From Rickettsia typhi (GTDB lineage: Bacteria > Pseudomonadota > Alphaproteobacteria > Rickettsiales > UBA1997), in contig CAMDJN010000004.1 of NCBI GenBank assembly GCA_945900795.1, positions 1-51,079 of the forward strand: 51,079 nucleotides of DNA, written 5' to 3'. The position numbers were made by a program, and so were the translations under genes. The notes below the pieces were generated by a model. That model worked only from the letters and a program-made list of their open reading frames with translations. It was not told the origin of the DNA and made no database searches. Positions 1 through 10,900 of the stretch are shown piece after piece (positions within the stretch are counted from its first letter, which is position 1; every line of letters begins with the position of its first letter).

Positions 1-145
1 AGTGGAAATGGTAATGCCTGGAGACAATGTTAAGCTAACAGTAGAGCTTATTGCCCCAATCGCCATGGAAGAAGGTTTACGTTTTGCAATCAGAGAAGGT
101 GGTAGAACGGTTGGAGCTGGGGTTGTAAGTAAGGTGGTGAAGTAG
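1..145 (+). CDS. tuf: Elongation factor Tu, C-terminal fragment (truncated by window start)
   Basis: Frame 2 reads [47 protein letters not shown], the canonical EF-Tu C-terminus. Confidence 0.97.
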   Translation, partial: VEMVMPGDNVKLTVELIAPIAMEEGLRFAIREGGRTVGAGVVSKVVK

Positions 146-172
146 GTTTTAATTTTTTAACTAAATTTACAA

Positions 173-523
173 ATGAAAATTTCTCGTTTGATATCGGCGT
201 TGTCCCTATTTTTTTTGGTAGGATGTGCATCTACTCATGGCTCTTTCATTACAGAGCATAAAAATGCATGGATCGATGGATACAACCTAAAAAGTATTTT
301 TGCTGACAAGGGTTTGCTTTTCTGTATGGCTAACGTGAAGGAAGACACTGGATTGGCTGATCCGGTATGTTTTGAGACTAGATTTGAAGAATATGAGGAT
401 GAAAAGCCCCGCCTTGAAAAGGAAAGACGCAGCGAAGAGTTAGTCAAAAAAGAGGTTAAAGAAGTTAAGGTAAAAGAAGAGCGTAAAGATAAGGATAAAA
501 AAGAAGAGGATAAGAAGGATTAA
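173..523 (+). CDS. Small putative lipoprotein with Lys/Glu-rich C-terminal tail
   Basis: Signal peptide with lipobox (LFFLVGCAS); charged low-complexity C-terminus. Confidence 0.7.
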   Translation: MKISRLISALSLFFLVGCASTHGSFITEHKNAWIDGYNLKSIFADKGLLFCMANVKEDTGLADPVCFETRFEEYEDEKPRLEKERRSEELVKKEVKEVKVKEERKDKDKKEEDKKD

Positions 524-530
524 TTTTTTT

Positions 531-606
531 AGGAGCGTAGCTCAACTGGTAGAGTAGCGGTCTCCAAAACCGTTGGTTGGGGGTTCGACTCCTCTCGCTC
601 CTGCCA
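531..606 (+). tRNA. trnW: tRNA-Trp (CCA anticodon), CCA tail encoded
   Basis: Cloverleaf AGGAGCG...CTCCAAA...GGTTCGACTCC..CGCTCCTGCCA; usual position upstream of secE. Confidence 0.95.
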
Positions 607-653
607 TCTTATCGGAGCAAGATTGTCATTCAGGTATTAATCCGAATTTTTAA

Positions 654-833
654 ATGATGTTATCGCATTTTTCAAACGCAGTAGATGAGTTTAAAAAAAT
701 ACAATTCCCATCTTTTAGGGATACCTATGTCACTACCATGGTGGTTTTTGCAGTAGTTACTGTAGTCGCCGTGGCTATCTTATTAGTTGATTTTGTTATT
801 TTGAAAATCATTGGCCTTATTTTTGGTTTATAA
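654..833 (+). CDS. secE: Preprotein translocase subunit SecE
   Basis: 59-aa ORF MMLSHFSNAVDEFKKIQFPSFRDTYVTTMVVFAVVTVVAVAILLVDFVILKIIGLIFGL (below the ORF-track cutoff), between trnW and nusG. Confidence 0.9.
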   Translation: MMLSHFSNAVDEFKKIQFPSFRDTYVTTMVVFAVVTVVAVAILLVDFVILKIIGLIFGL

Positions 834-855
834 ATTTTAGTTACTCTGGACAATC

Positions 856-1392
856 ATGGAAAGCGGCAACAGGTGGTACATAGTTAACGTAATGGCTGGG
901 CAAGAGAACAAGGTTGCTGCTGACATGAAGGTTGCAGTTGTTAAACATGGTTTGAGTAATCATGTTTCAGAAATTTTGATTCCAACAAAAAAGGTTACAA
1001 AAATCAAAAAGGGACAAAAGATACAAGAGAGTCAAAAGATCTTTCCAGGATATGTTTTTGTTAATGCAAATCTCAGTGGTGGAGTGCATAACGTTATAAA
1101 CTCTATCCCAAAAGTGATGGGTTTTCTTGGGGGGAAAAATGACCCTAAGCCCGTTGAAGAAAGTAAGATGAAGGAAGTCCTTCAGATGTCAGCCAATCAA
1201 GAGTCAGACAATAAGGTGGTTCTTTTTGACATCGGGGAGACCCTGAACGTGATTGATGGTCCGTTTGAGTCTTTTACTGGTGTGGTTGAAAATTTTGATT
1301 TAGAGAAGCAGAAGGTCAAAATTTCAATCCTGATCTTTGGACGAGCTACCTCTGTTGAGCTGAATTTTGATCAAGTAGAGAAGTCGATATAG
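856..1392 (+). CDS. nusG: Transcription termination/antitermination protein NusG
   Basis: NusG N-terminal domain (RWYIVNVMAGQENKV, FPGYVFV) and KOW motif (DGPFESFTGVVENFD). Confidence 0.97.
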   Translation: MESGNRWYIVNVMAGQENKVAADMKVAVVKHGLSNHVSEILIPTKKVTKIKKGQKIQESQKIFPGYVFVNANLSGGVHNVINSIPKVMGFLGGKNDPKPVEESKMKEVLQMSANQESDNKVVLFDIGETLNVIDGPFESFTGVVENFDLEKQKVKISILIFGRATSVELNFDQVEKSI

Positions 1393-1470
1393 AGATCAAT
1401 TTTTGGTATTTCCAAATTTGTTTTGGGTATTAATTTGCGGCGAAAAGAGTTAGTCAATATTTTTTAAATT

Positions 1471-1911
1471 ATGTCAAAAGCTACTAAAGAGATTCTAGGA
1501 CTGATTAAATTGCAAATCCCATCAGGGAAGGCGAATCCAGCTCCACCAGTGGGTCCGGCACTTGGTCAAAAAGGTTTAAATATAATGGAATTTTGTAAGC
1601 AGTTCAATGCTTTGAAGTTTGATTATGAAGTTGGAACTCCGATACCAGTCATCATTACCGCATACAAGGATAAGTCTTTTACCTTTATTACAAAAAATCC
1701 ACCAACTTCTTATTTAATAATGAAAGAGATCAAGTTGGAGAAGGGTTCAAAGACCCCAGGGAAGGAGAGTGCCGGTAAGATTACGATGGAACAAATTAAA
1801 AATGTTGCTAAGAAAAAAATGATCGACATGAATTCATCAGAGCTTGCCGCCTGCGCAGAAATGGTCAAAGGATCTGCTGTTTCCATGGGTCTGGAAGTAG
1901 TTGAGGGTTAA
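1471..1911 (+). CDS. rplK: 50S ribosomal protein L11
   Basis: [34 protein letters not shown] signature. Confidence 0.98.
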   Translation: MSKATKEILGLIKLQIPSGKANPAPPVGPALGQKGLNIMEFCKQFNALKFDYEVGTPIPVIITAYKDKSFTFITKNPPTSYLIMKEIKLEKGSKTPGKESAGKITMEQIKNVAKKKMIDMNSSELAACAEMVKGSAVSMGLEVVEG

Positions 1912-1931
1912 TCGATTTATAGTTTGTTCAA

Positions 1932-2606
1932 ATGAAAAAAATTCAGAATCCAATTAAACATTCCGTCCAAAATATTGAGGATGGGATAAAAAAGGTGCAG
2001 GAACTAAGTCTTGCAAATAAGCGTAAGTTTGTAGAATCCGTCGATGTTGCAATAAACTTGGGCGTTTCTAACCAACCGGATCAAATGGTTAGGGGTTCCA
2101 TTCTATTACCATGCGGACTTGGTAAAAAGCTCAAAGTTGTCGTATTTGTTGCAAATGACGAACAAAGGAAGCTTGCACTTGAGACTGGTGCATTTATGGC
2201 TGGACTTGATGATTTGATCGCAAAAATAGAAGGTGGTTTTGTTGGTTTTGATTGCTGTATTGCAACGCCAGATGTAATGCAAAAGATTAGTAAAGTTGCT
2301 AAAAAACTTGGCCCACGTGGTTTAATGCCAAGTCCAAAAAACGGTACCGTGACTACCGACATAGTAAAGTCAATCACGGAGGCTTTAAAAGGCAGGGTTG
2401 ATTTTAAGAATGACAAAGCTGGCACTATTCACTGCTCAATAGGTAGAGTAGATTTTGATACAAAATCTCTAGTAGAAAATGCAAACTCTCTTCTGAAGGC
2501 TATCAAAGAAGCTAAGCCAGAAGGGTCAAAGGGCAAATTCATCAAAGAGTTATTTTTAAACACTACCATGGGACAGTCAGTTCTGGTTGGAAGTGACTGT
2601 CTATAA
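1932..2606 (+). CDS. rplA: 50S ribosomal protein L1
   Basis: KKLGPRGLMPSPKNGTVTTD signature; gene order. Confidence 0.98.
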   Translation: MKKIQNPIKHSVQNIEDGIKKVQELSLANKRKFVESVDVAINLGVSNQPDQMVRGSILLPCGLGKKLKVVVFVANDEQRKLALETGAFMAGLDDLIAKIEGGFVGFDCCIATPDVMQKISKVAKKLGPRGLMPSPKNGTVTTDIVKSITEALKGRVDFKNDKAGTIHCSIGRVDFDTKSLVENANSLLKAIKEAKPEGSKGKFIKELFLNTTMGQSVLVGSDCL

Positions 2607-2630
2607 CGATGCCAATAAAAAATCTGTAAA

Positions 2631-3137
2631 ATGAACAGGGATCAAAAATGTGATGCCGTCTCTTCTCTCAAAGAGGGATTGCTCAACAACAGCTTCATTG
2701 TCATAGTGCATTACTGCGGTATGAGTGACAAGCAAATTTATGATATGAGAGTTGCTCTCAAAGCAAAAAATTGCAGCATGAAGGTCATAAAAAACACGCT
2801 AGCAAAAATAGCTGTAAAGGGAACGGAATTCGAAGCTCTTGAAAGTTATCTTGTCGGTCCAACCGCAATTTTATATTCAACTGATCCGGTTGCTCTGGCA
2901 AAGATATTATCTGATACAGCGAAACGGGTATCTTCTTTGAAAATTCAGATCGGATATTTGAATCAGCTGCTTATCAAAGAGAGTGTTGTGAGCGATCTAG
3001 CGAAACTCGGATCTCTCGAAGATGTAAGGGCAAACTTTATCGGTAAGATAAACGCTGTTGCATCGAATTTTTTAAGAATTGTCAAAGCTCCAAGTGAGGG
3101 CAATGCTTCTTCTTTTTCCAATTCATCTTCTAACTAG
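2631..3137 (+). CDS. rplJ: 50S ribosomal protein L10
   Basis: L10 N-terminal domain (VVIKNTLAKIAVKGTEFE; GPTAILYS); gene order. Confidence 0.96.
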   Translation: MNRDQKCDAVSSLKEGLLNNSFIVIVHYCGMSDKQIYDMRVALKAKNCSMKVIKNTLAKIAVKGTEFEALESYLVGPTAILYSTDPVALAKILSDTAKRVSSLKIQIGYLNQLLIKESVVSDLAKLGSLEDVRANFIGKINAVASNFLRIVKAPSEGNASSFSNSSSN

Positions 3138-3167
3138 TTTTTAATCAACAAACCAAATAGGTACAAA

Positions 3168-3533
3168 ATGTCCGCTAATCTTGAACAATTAACTGAAACC
3201 TTATCTTCCTTAACAATTCTTGAGCTTGCTGATTTAAGCAAGAAATTGGAAGAAAAATGGGGAGTATCTGCCGCTTCCTTTGCCGCTCCAGCTGCCGCTG
3301 TAGCCGCTGTTGAAGAAGTAAAAGATAGCTTCGAAGTGGTACTAGTATCTGCCGGAGAGAGTAAAATCAATGTCATTAAAGAGGTAAGAGTTATTACCGG
3401 CCTTGGTTTGAAGGAGGCTAAAGATTTGGTCGAAGGTGCTCCAAAATCTCTGAAGCAAGATGTTGCTAAAGCAGAAGCTGAAGAAATAAAAAAGAAGCTA
3501 GAAGCTGTCGGTGCTAAAGTTGAATTGAAGTAA
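3168..3533 (+). CDS. rplL: 50S ribosomal protein L7/L12
   Basis: [31 protein letters not shown] signature. Confidence 0.98.
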   Translation: MSANLEQLTETLSSLTILELADLSKKLEEKWGVSAASFAAPAAAVAAVEEVKDSFEVVLVSAGESKINVIKEVRVITGLGLKEAKDLVEGAPKSLKQDVAKAEAEEIKKKLEAVGAKVELK

Positions 3534-3572
3534 TCCTATTTCCTTTGCATACCTTAGTTTTATTGCAGTTAG

Positions 3573-3604
3573 CCAGCTCGCCTGTAACGGCGGGTTGGTT
3601 TTGA
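3573..3604 (+). terminator. Hairpin plus T-run between rplL and rpoB (possible terminator/attenuator)
   Basis: CCAGCTCGCC-TGTAAC-GGCGGGTTGG followed by TTTT; stem includes G-T pairs. Confidence 0.5.
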
Positions 3605-3813
3605 TCTGCTTAATATCATCAAGTTACCAAACTTTAATAAAACTAACCGTTATGTTGTTAAGGTTCACTCAGCACATAACAATTCATCTTAATGCCAGAT
3701 TTAAACAAAGTTTGAATCTGGTTCTATATTTCCCAAATCTTTACTTCTCACTTCTTACTTACACCGAGAGAGTTTCGAGCAGATTCTTAATGCAACGTTA
3801 AAAAATAATTCAG

Positions 3814-6800
3814 ATGACTCAAATCAGTAATTTCGATCGAGTTCTTTTCAGAAAAAGTTTCAGTAGCAATACAGACAGAGAGTCAATTCCTCATCTAATA
3901 TCACTCCAAAAGGAATCCTACAAAAGATTCTTACAAGCCGACGTTAAGCCAGAAGAGCGCGAAAATACAGGTATACAATCTGTTTTTAACTCTTTCTTTC
4001 CTCTTACTGACTCGTCGGAAACGATGAGTGTTGAATTTGTCAACTACTCACTTGGCTCATCAAAGTACGAATCTTCGGAATGTCTTTCTGCTGGTAGAAC
4101 TTTCTCATCCCCTCTATTTGCACAATTGAGGCTGATCTTATGGCATCGTGGTGATAGTTCTTCTGCCAGAGAAATTAAATCAATCAAAGAACAAGAAGTT
4201 TACCTTTGCGATATTCCGCTGATGACTGAGACGGGAAGTTTTATTGTTAATGGCGCAGAACGAGTGATAGTATCGCAAATGCGTAGAGCCCCTGGAGTTT
4301 TTTTCGATAGTGAAAATATCAAATTATCGGGTTCAAAATCTTACACCGCCAAGATCATACCACATATTGGCTCATGGCTTGATTTTGAATTCGATAGCAA
4401 GGATATCATCTATTTTCGTGTCGACAAAAAAAGGAAAATCCCGGTATCGTCCCTACTGAGAGGAATTGGCATGAATGCCGAAATGATAATTAATTCCTTT
4501 TACGAAGCGGTTGATATTTTTCTAACAAAAAACGGCTGGGCATTAAAATTTGATCATGAATTATTCCTGAACAAAAAGGCTCCTCACGACATGATTTGCG
4601 CCAATAGCGGAGAATTAGTTTTGCAAGAGGGGACAAAAATAACTCGTAAAATTCTAGAAAAACTAAAAGAAGACAAATTCAGCCATTATCTTTTTACAAA
4701 TGACGTTGTTTTGGGTTACATCGTAGCTAAAGATTTAGTAGAATCTGACACGGGAGAAATATTGTTGGAAGCTGGAAGTATCGTAACCCCAGAGAGTTTA
4801 GAAATTCTTCAAAAGCTTCATTTTAAAACAATCTCAGTTGTTAACCCTAGCAGGTCAGATATTGGTCCGTACCTTTACAACACCATGCTGGTCGATAAGA
4901 GTCGTGATCAAAAAGAGGCTTTATACGACATCTATAAAGCAATCAGATTGGGAGAGGTTCCATCGTCTCTTGAAGTTGCTAAGAGTTATTTTGAGAATCT
5001 ATTTTTCTCAGATGCTAGATATAATCTTTCCGATGTCGGAAGAATGAAGATGAACCATCGTCTAGCTCTCAATGTAAATCCTGACTTACTCTACCTAACA
5101 ACAGAAGATGTAAAACAAACCATCAGGATTCTTGGCCTAATAAAACATAATGATTTAAAAACTGACGATGTCGATAATCTGGCAAATCGTAGAGTGCGTG
5201 CAGTTGGAGAGTTGATAGAAAACCAATTACGCATCGGAATGGCGCGTATAGAAAAATCCATTATGGAAAAAATGAACTCGGTAGAGTTGGATACCATAAT
5301 GCCTCAAAGTTTAATTAACTCAAAACCCCTCATTACCGCAATCAAAGATTTCTTTGCTACATCGCAGCTTTCTCAGTTTATGGATCAGACGAATCCATTA
5401 GCTGATATTACCCATAAACGTAGACTATCTGCACTCGGTCCTGGGGGCCTAACGCGCGAGAGGGCTGGTTTTGAAGTACGAGATGTGCACCCAACTCATT
5501 ACGGAAGAATTTGTCCGATTGAAACTCCAGAAGGTCCAAATATCGGTTTGATTAACAGCTTGGCAACCTACGCCAGAGTTAACAATTACGGGTTTATTGA
5601 AACTCCTTATCGCAAGATAGAGGGAGGCAGAATAACAAATGAAGTCAAATATCTTTCCGCAATGGAAGAGGTTGGTTTTGCTATAGCTCCTTCAACTGTT
5701 GAAATTGATGATAAAGGGCGAATCAAATCTGATCTGGTTAGCTGTCGCAAGAACGGAGAGTTTGTCATGTTATTGCCGGAAAAAATCGATTACATCGATG
5801 TTTCAACAAAGCAGATCGTATCAATTGCAACAACACTAATTCCATTCCTTGAGAATGATGACGCTAATCGAGCATTGATGGGTTCAAACATGCAACGTCA
5901 GGCGGTACCGTTACTTAAACCAGATGCACCATTAGTTGGTACTGGTATGGAATCTGTAATTGCCGAAGATTCTGGCGCTGCTGTTCAGGCGAAAAGAGAT
6001 GGTATCGTTAAGTTTGTAGATGCTTCAAGAATCGTAATTGAATCCGTGGAAGATGGATCGCCTCACATCGATGTTTATAGGTTAGCAAAATATGTTCGAA
6101 CCAACCAAGACACTTGCATTAACCAGAGGCCGACTGTTGAGATTGGTGACGAGGTTACGGCTGGTCAAATTATTTCAGACGGACATAGTATAGCCGATGG
6201 AGAAATAGCGCTTGGTAAAAACGTGCGCGTTGCCTTCATGCCATGGAATGGTTATAATTTTGAAGATTCCATCATCATTTCAGAGAAGCTGATTGTCGAT
6301 GATACATTTACCTCAATTCATATCGAAGAGCTAGAAATAGTTGCGCGCGATACCAGGCTTGGACCCGAAGAAATCACTCGTGATATTCCAAATGTTAGTG
6401 AAGAAGTTCTGGCAAAGCTTGATGAAGAGGGAATAATTCACATTGGCGCCGAAGTAAAAGTCGGAGATTTATTGGTTGGTAAAACGACTCCAAAAAGTGA
6501 GTCTCCAATGACTCCGGAAGAAAAATTACTTAAAGTAATATTTGGTGAAAAAGCATCTGATGTAAAAGATTCTTCTCTCTATGCATCAGCCGGTGTCAGT
6601 GGCACTGTTGTAGACGTAAAAATTTTCTCCAGAAAGGGTATCGAAAAGGACGAGCGCTCAGTCTACATAGAGATGCAGCAAATAGAAGGTCTATCAAAAA
6701 ACAAAAATCTTAAACTTTCGTTTTTTGAAACTTCTCTAAAAGAGGCTTTAGTTAATCTTTTCAACGAAAAAAAATTAGCCATAGCTATCGATAAATTAAA

Positions 6801-7899
6801 AGCCAAGTCAAAGCTAGATCTCAAATCACTTAACTCCCTATCAAAACATTATTTGTTCAAGGTTGTAGTTGATGATACTAAAGCTATGAACGAAGCGGAG
6901 CGCCTTATCTCTTCTTACAACAAGAAGGTTAGCGTCATCGAGAAAGATTTTAATGATCGAGTTGCTCGCATCAAGTCTGGTGATGAGTTGGGGCAGGGCG
7001 TTTTAAAGATAGTTAAGGTCTACATAGCTTCGAAATATCATCTACAGCCAGGTGATAAGATGGCGGGTAGACACGGAAATAAAGGTGTAGTTTCTAAAAT
7101 CGCGCCAATTGAAGATATGCCTTATTCTATCGACGGAGAGCCGGTTGACATAGTTCTGAACCCTCTTGGCGTTCCATCTCGTATGAATATCGGACAGATT
7201 TTGGAAACCCACCTTGGCTTTGCATCGAAAGAGCTCGGAAAGCAAGTCGCCCAAATTCTTGATCAAATTGCAGAAAACAAAAATGAATTCGTTAAAAAAT
7301 TAAGAAGTAAAATTTTAGAGATTTACTCTGCAGAGCATGAGATGAAAAAAATCTCTGCGATGAAAGATGATGACCTAATTAAATTTGCTTCAACCCTTAA
7401 AAAGGGCGTTCGTTTTGCAACTGGAATTTTTGAACAAGCCAAAGAAGAATATGTAACTAAGTTGTTAGACATTGCTGGAGTTGACAGCTCCGGTCAGATC
7501 ACGCTTTTCGACGGTAAAACGGGTGAAAAGTTTGATCGTAATGTGACGGTTGGCTATATCTACATGCTTAAATTGCACCATCTAGTCGACGATAAAATAC
7601 ATGCCAGATCTATTGGTCCTTACAGTTTAATAACTCAACAACCTCTAGGCGGAAAATCGCATTTTGGTGGTCAGAGATTTGGTGAAATGGAATGTTGGGC
7701 ATTGCAAGCATATGGTGCTGCATACTCTCTGCAAGAGATGTTAACCGTAAAATCAGATGATGTAGTTGGTAGGATTAAAATATACGAATCTATCATTCAG
7801 GGTAACCAAAACTTCAATTGTGGCATACCGGAATCATTCAACGTGATGATTAAAGAGGTCAGATCTCTTGGTCTTAATATTGAGTTGATAGAAGAGTAA
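3814..7899 (+). CDS. rpoB: DNA-directed RNA polymerase subunit beta
   Basis: Full-length RpoB motifs (SQLSQFMDQTNPLADITHKRRLSALGPGGLTRERAGFEVRDVHPTHYGRICPIETPEGPNIGLI). Confidence 0.99.
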   Translation: MTQISNFDRVLFRKSFSSNTDRESIPHLISLQKESYKRFLQADVKPEERENTGIQSVFNSFFPLTDSSETMSVEFVNYSLGSSKYESSECLSAGRTFSSPLFAQLRLILWHRGDSSSAREIKSIKEQEVYLCDIPLMTETGSFIVNGAERVIVSQMRRAPGVFFDSENIKLSGSKSYTAKIIPHIGSWLDFEFDSKDIIYFRVDKKRKIPVSSLLRGIGMNAEMIINSFYEAVDIFLTKNGWALKFDHELFLNKKAPHDMICANSGELVLQEGTKITRKILEKLKEDKFSHYLFTNDVVLGYIVAKDLVESDTGEILLEAGSIVTPESLEILQKLHFKTISVVNPSRSDIGPYLYNTMLVDKSRDQKEALYDIYKAIRLGEVPSSLEVAKSYFENLFFSDARYNLSDVGRMKMNHRLALNVNPDLLYLTTEDVKQTIRILGLIKHNDLKTDDVDNLANRRVRAVGELIENQLRIGMARIEKSIMEKMNSVELDTIMPQSLINSKPLITAIKDFFATSQLSQFMDQTNPLADITHKRRLSALGPGGLTRERAGFEVRDVHPTHYGRICPIETPEGPNIGLINSLATYARVNNYGFIETPYRKIEGGRITNEVKYLSAMEEVGFAIAPSTVEIDDKGRIKSDLVSCRKNGEFVMLLPEKIDYIDVSTKQIVSIATTLIPFLENDDANRALMGSNMQRQAVPLLKPDAPLVGTGMESVIAEDSGAAVQAKRDGIVKFVDASRIVIESVEDGSPHIDVYRLAKYVRTNQDTCINQRPTVEIGDEVTAGQIISDGHSIADGEIALGKNVRVAFMPWNGYNFEDSIIISEKLIVDDTFTSIHIEELEIVARDTRLGPEEITRDIPNVSEEVLAKLDEEGIIHIGAEVKVGDLLVGKTTPKSESPMTPEEKLLKVIFGEKASDVKDSSLYASAGVSGTVVDVKIFSRKGIEKDERSVYIEMQQIEGLSKNKNLKLSFFETSLKEALVNLFNEKKLAIAIDKLKAKSKLDLKSLNSLSKHYLFKVVVDDTKAMNEAERLISSYNKKVSVIEKDFNDRVARIKSGDELGQGVLKIVKVYIASKYHLQPGDKMAGRHGNKGVVSKIAPIEDMPYSIDGEPVDIVLNPLGVPSRMNIGQILETHLGFASKELGKQVAQILDQIAENKNEFVKKLRSKILEIYSAEHEMKKISAMKDDDLIKFASTLKKGVRFATGIFEQAKEEYVTKLLDIAGVDSSGQITLFDGKTGEKFDRNVTVGYIYMLKLHHLVDDKIHARSIGPYSLITQQPLGGKSHFGGQRFGEMECWALQAYGAAYSLQEMLTVKSDDVVGRIKIYESIIQGNQNFNCGIPESFNVMIKEVRSLGLNIELIEE

Positions 7900-7920
7900 A
7901 TCCAGTTTAGTAAACATTGC

Positions 7921-7952
7921 AAACCTATGTCAGCTGAGCTTTCGTAGGTTTT
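7921..7952 (+). terminator. Hairpin in the rpoB-rpoC spacer
   Basis: AAACCTA...TAGGTTT with inner AGCTGAGCT, followed by a T/A-rich tract. Confidence 0.35.
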
Positions 7953-7972
7953 TAAAATTTTAGTGTTTTTTC

Positions 7973-10900
7973 ATGTCATTAGCAGGAACTTCATCTCACG
8001 GCCTTCTCAGCGTTACATCTAACAACTCTGTAGATTTGTTAGATTTTAACGCAATTAAAATCTCCATTGCTGATCCTGAAAAAATTAGATCATGGTCTTT
8101 TGGTGAAGTATCTAAACCAGAAACCATTAATTATCGTACCTTCAAACCAGAAAGAGACGGTTTGTTTTGTGCAAGAATCTTTGGCCCAATCAAAGATTAC
8201 GAATGTCTTTGTGGAAAATATAAGCGCATAAAATACAAAGGTATAGTTTGCGAAAAATGCGGTGTTGAAGTCACGTCATCAAAAGTAAGAAGAGAAAGAA
8301 TGGGGCATGTAGAGCTGGCTGCTCCCGTTACTCACATATGGTTTTTAAAATCCCTCCCATCACGCATCAGTACCATCCTAGGCACTACGCTGAAATCTAT
8401 AGAAAAAGTTATTTATTTTGAGTCTTACATCGTAACGGATGGTCTAACTTCTCCACTTGAAGACGGAGAAATCCTGACAGAAGATGAATATGAGAAAATG
8501 CAGGAAGAGCACGGATATGGTAGCTTTGTGGCTGAAATGGGTGCGGAAGCAATACAGAAATTACTACAAAAACTCGATTTAAAAAAAATACAAAAGCAAT
8601 TACGCGAAGATCTGAGTGAGCAAACATCGGAAGTTAAGCGTGAAAAAATAATCAAAAGATTAAAGTTAGTCGAACAATTCCTTGAGTCTGGTAACAAGCC
8701 AGAGCACATGGTAATGACTGTACTGCCAGTCATACCGCCAGACATTCGTCCTCTTGTTATGCTGGACGGAGGTCGTTTTGCTACATCAGATTTAAATGAA
8801 CTTTATCGTCGCGTCATTAATCGTAACAACCGTTTAAAAAGATTAACAGATCTTGGTGCTCCGCAAATCATCATTAAAAATGAAAAGCGCATGCTACAAG
8901 AGTCGGTGGATGCGCTACTTGATAATGGTAGATCTGGTGCAGTTGTAAAAAATTCTAATAAAAAACCTTTCAAGTCTTTAAGTGACATGTTGAAAGGTAA
9001 GCAAGGTCGCTTCCGTCAAAACCTTCTAGGTAAGCGCGTTGATTATTCTGGTCGTAGTGTGATCGTGGTTGGTCCAGAGTTAAAACTTCACCAATGTGGG
9101 TTACCGAAAAAAATGGCTTTGGAATTATTCAAGCCTTTCATTTATTCCAAGCTTGAGCTTTACGGTAAATCGCCATCCATTAAAATTTCTAAGAAGATGG
9201 TTGAATCAGAAAGACCAGAAGTGTGGGACATGCTTGACGAAGTAATCAAGGAGCATCCAGTTTTGTTAAACCGCGCGCCAACTTTGCACAGACTTGGTAT
9301 TCAAGCGTTCGAACCCGTTCTTACGGAAGGAAAAGCGATCCAGTTGCATCCGCTGGTATGTACAGCTTTCAACGCAGACTTTGACGGCGATCAGATGGCC
9401 GTTCACGTTCCTCTTTCTATCGAAGCACAAGTCGAAACTCGCGCTTTAATGATGTCCACAAACAACATCCTCAGCCCAGCAAGCGGCAAACCGATAATCG
9501 TTCCATCGCAGGATATTATCCTTGGCCTGTATTATATGACGATGGAAGATCGCGTTGTGAAGAAGGATGTAAAACCATACATTATCGCTGATATTTACGA
9601 GTTGGACCATGCTCTTAATAACAAAAGCATTACTCTTCACGACAAAATAACTTATCGCTTTATTACAAAAGACGTTCATGGAGAAAAAATCTTTCAAAGA
9701 GCGGAGACAACGCCAGGACGCGCACTACTTTACGACATACTTCCCGGTGCAATGAAGAGTGATTTTGAAATTGTAAATAAAGCGATGACAAAAAAGGCGG
9801 TTACTAGCCTAATTGACAACGTGTACCGCAATTGTGGTCAAAAAGAAACCGTCATGTTTTGTGATCGTATAATGTCGCTAGGTTTTAAGAACGCTTGCTC
9901 AGCTGGTATTTCCATCGGTAAAGATGACATGATTATTCCACCCGGCAAGCAGAAGCATGTCGCTGAGTCTTTTGATAAGGTTAAGAAGCTAGAAAAACAA
10001 TATCGCGAAGGGTTAATTACAGCAGGTGAGCGTTACAACAAAGTAGTGGATGAATGGACGCATTGTACTGATAAAATTTCACGTGAAATGATGGGAGTTA
10101 TTTCAGCTTACTCATCTCCATCCACAGCGAATTCAATCTACATGATGGCTGACTCTGGCGCCAGGGGATCTGAAAGCCAAATCAAACAAGTCGCTGGTAT
10201 GAGAGGTTTGATGGCGAAACCCTCAGGAGAAATCATAGAAACGCCGATTGTTTCTAATTTTAAAGAAGGGTTAAGTGTGATGGAGTATTTCATCTCTGCG
10301 CACGGTGCGCGTAAAGGTTTAGCCGATACTGCGTTAAAAACCGCCAACTCCGGTTATTTAACTAGAAGGTTAGTTGATGTATCGCAAGATTGTATCATCA
10401 TCGAAGAAGATTGCGGTTCTGATGAGGGTGTATTGCTAGAAAATATAATTGATGATGGAAGGGTGATATCACCTCTTTCAGAGCAAGTACTTGGGCGCAT
10501 TCCGTTAAAAGATGTAAAAACCAATGATGGTAAGAAAGTTATTGTTAAGGCTGGTTCAGTGATAGACGAGGCTCTATCTGATGAAATAGAAAAGTTTGAA
10601 ATAAAATCTATTGTCTCGCGTTCAGTTCTTACGTGCAAAACTCACAACGGCGTTTGTATCAAATGCTATGGTCGTGACCTGGCAACTGGACATATTGTAA
10701 GTATTGGTGAAGCTGTAGGCGTGGTCGCGGCTCAGTCAATTGGTGAGCCTGGAACTCAGCTTACAATGAGAACATTCCATATCGGTGGTGCTGCTCAAAG
10801 AGGCACAGAGCAGTCGGCAATATCTGCAATTTCTGATGGTAAGGTCAGAATTTCTGACAAGGGAACGATCATTAATCGTGACGGAAGAATTGTCGTAATA

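Noticed and set aside
3595-3801. 68-aa ORF in the rplL-rpoB spacer
   Set aside because: Lies in a leader region beginning within a hairpin; no homology-like features; likely untranslated leader.
8425-8745. Antisense ORFs within rpoC/rpoB (e.g. 8425-8745, 11038-11418, 7042-7266)
   Set aside because: Shadow ORFs opposite strongly conserved coding sequence; no recognisable domain, Ser/Leu-rich composition typical of antisense translation.
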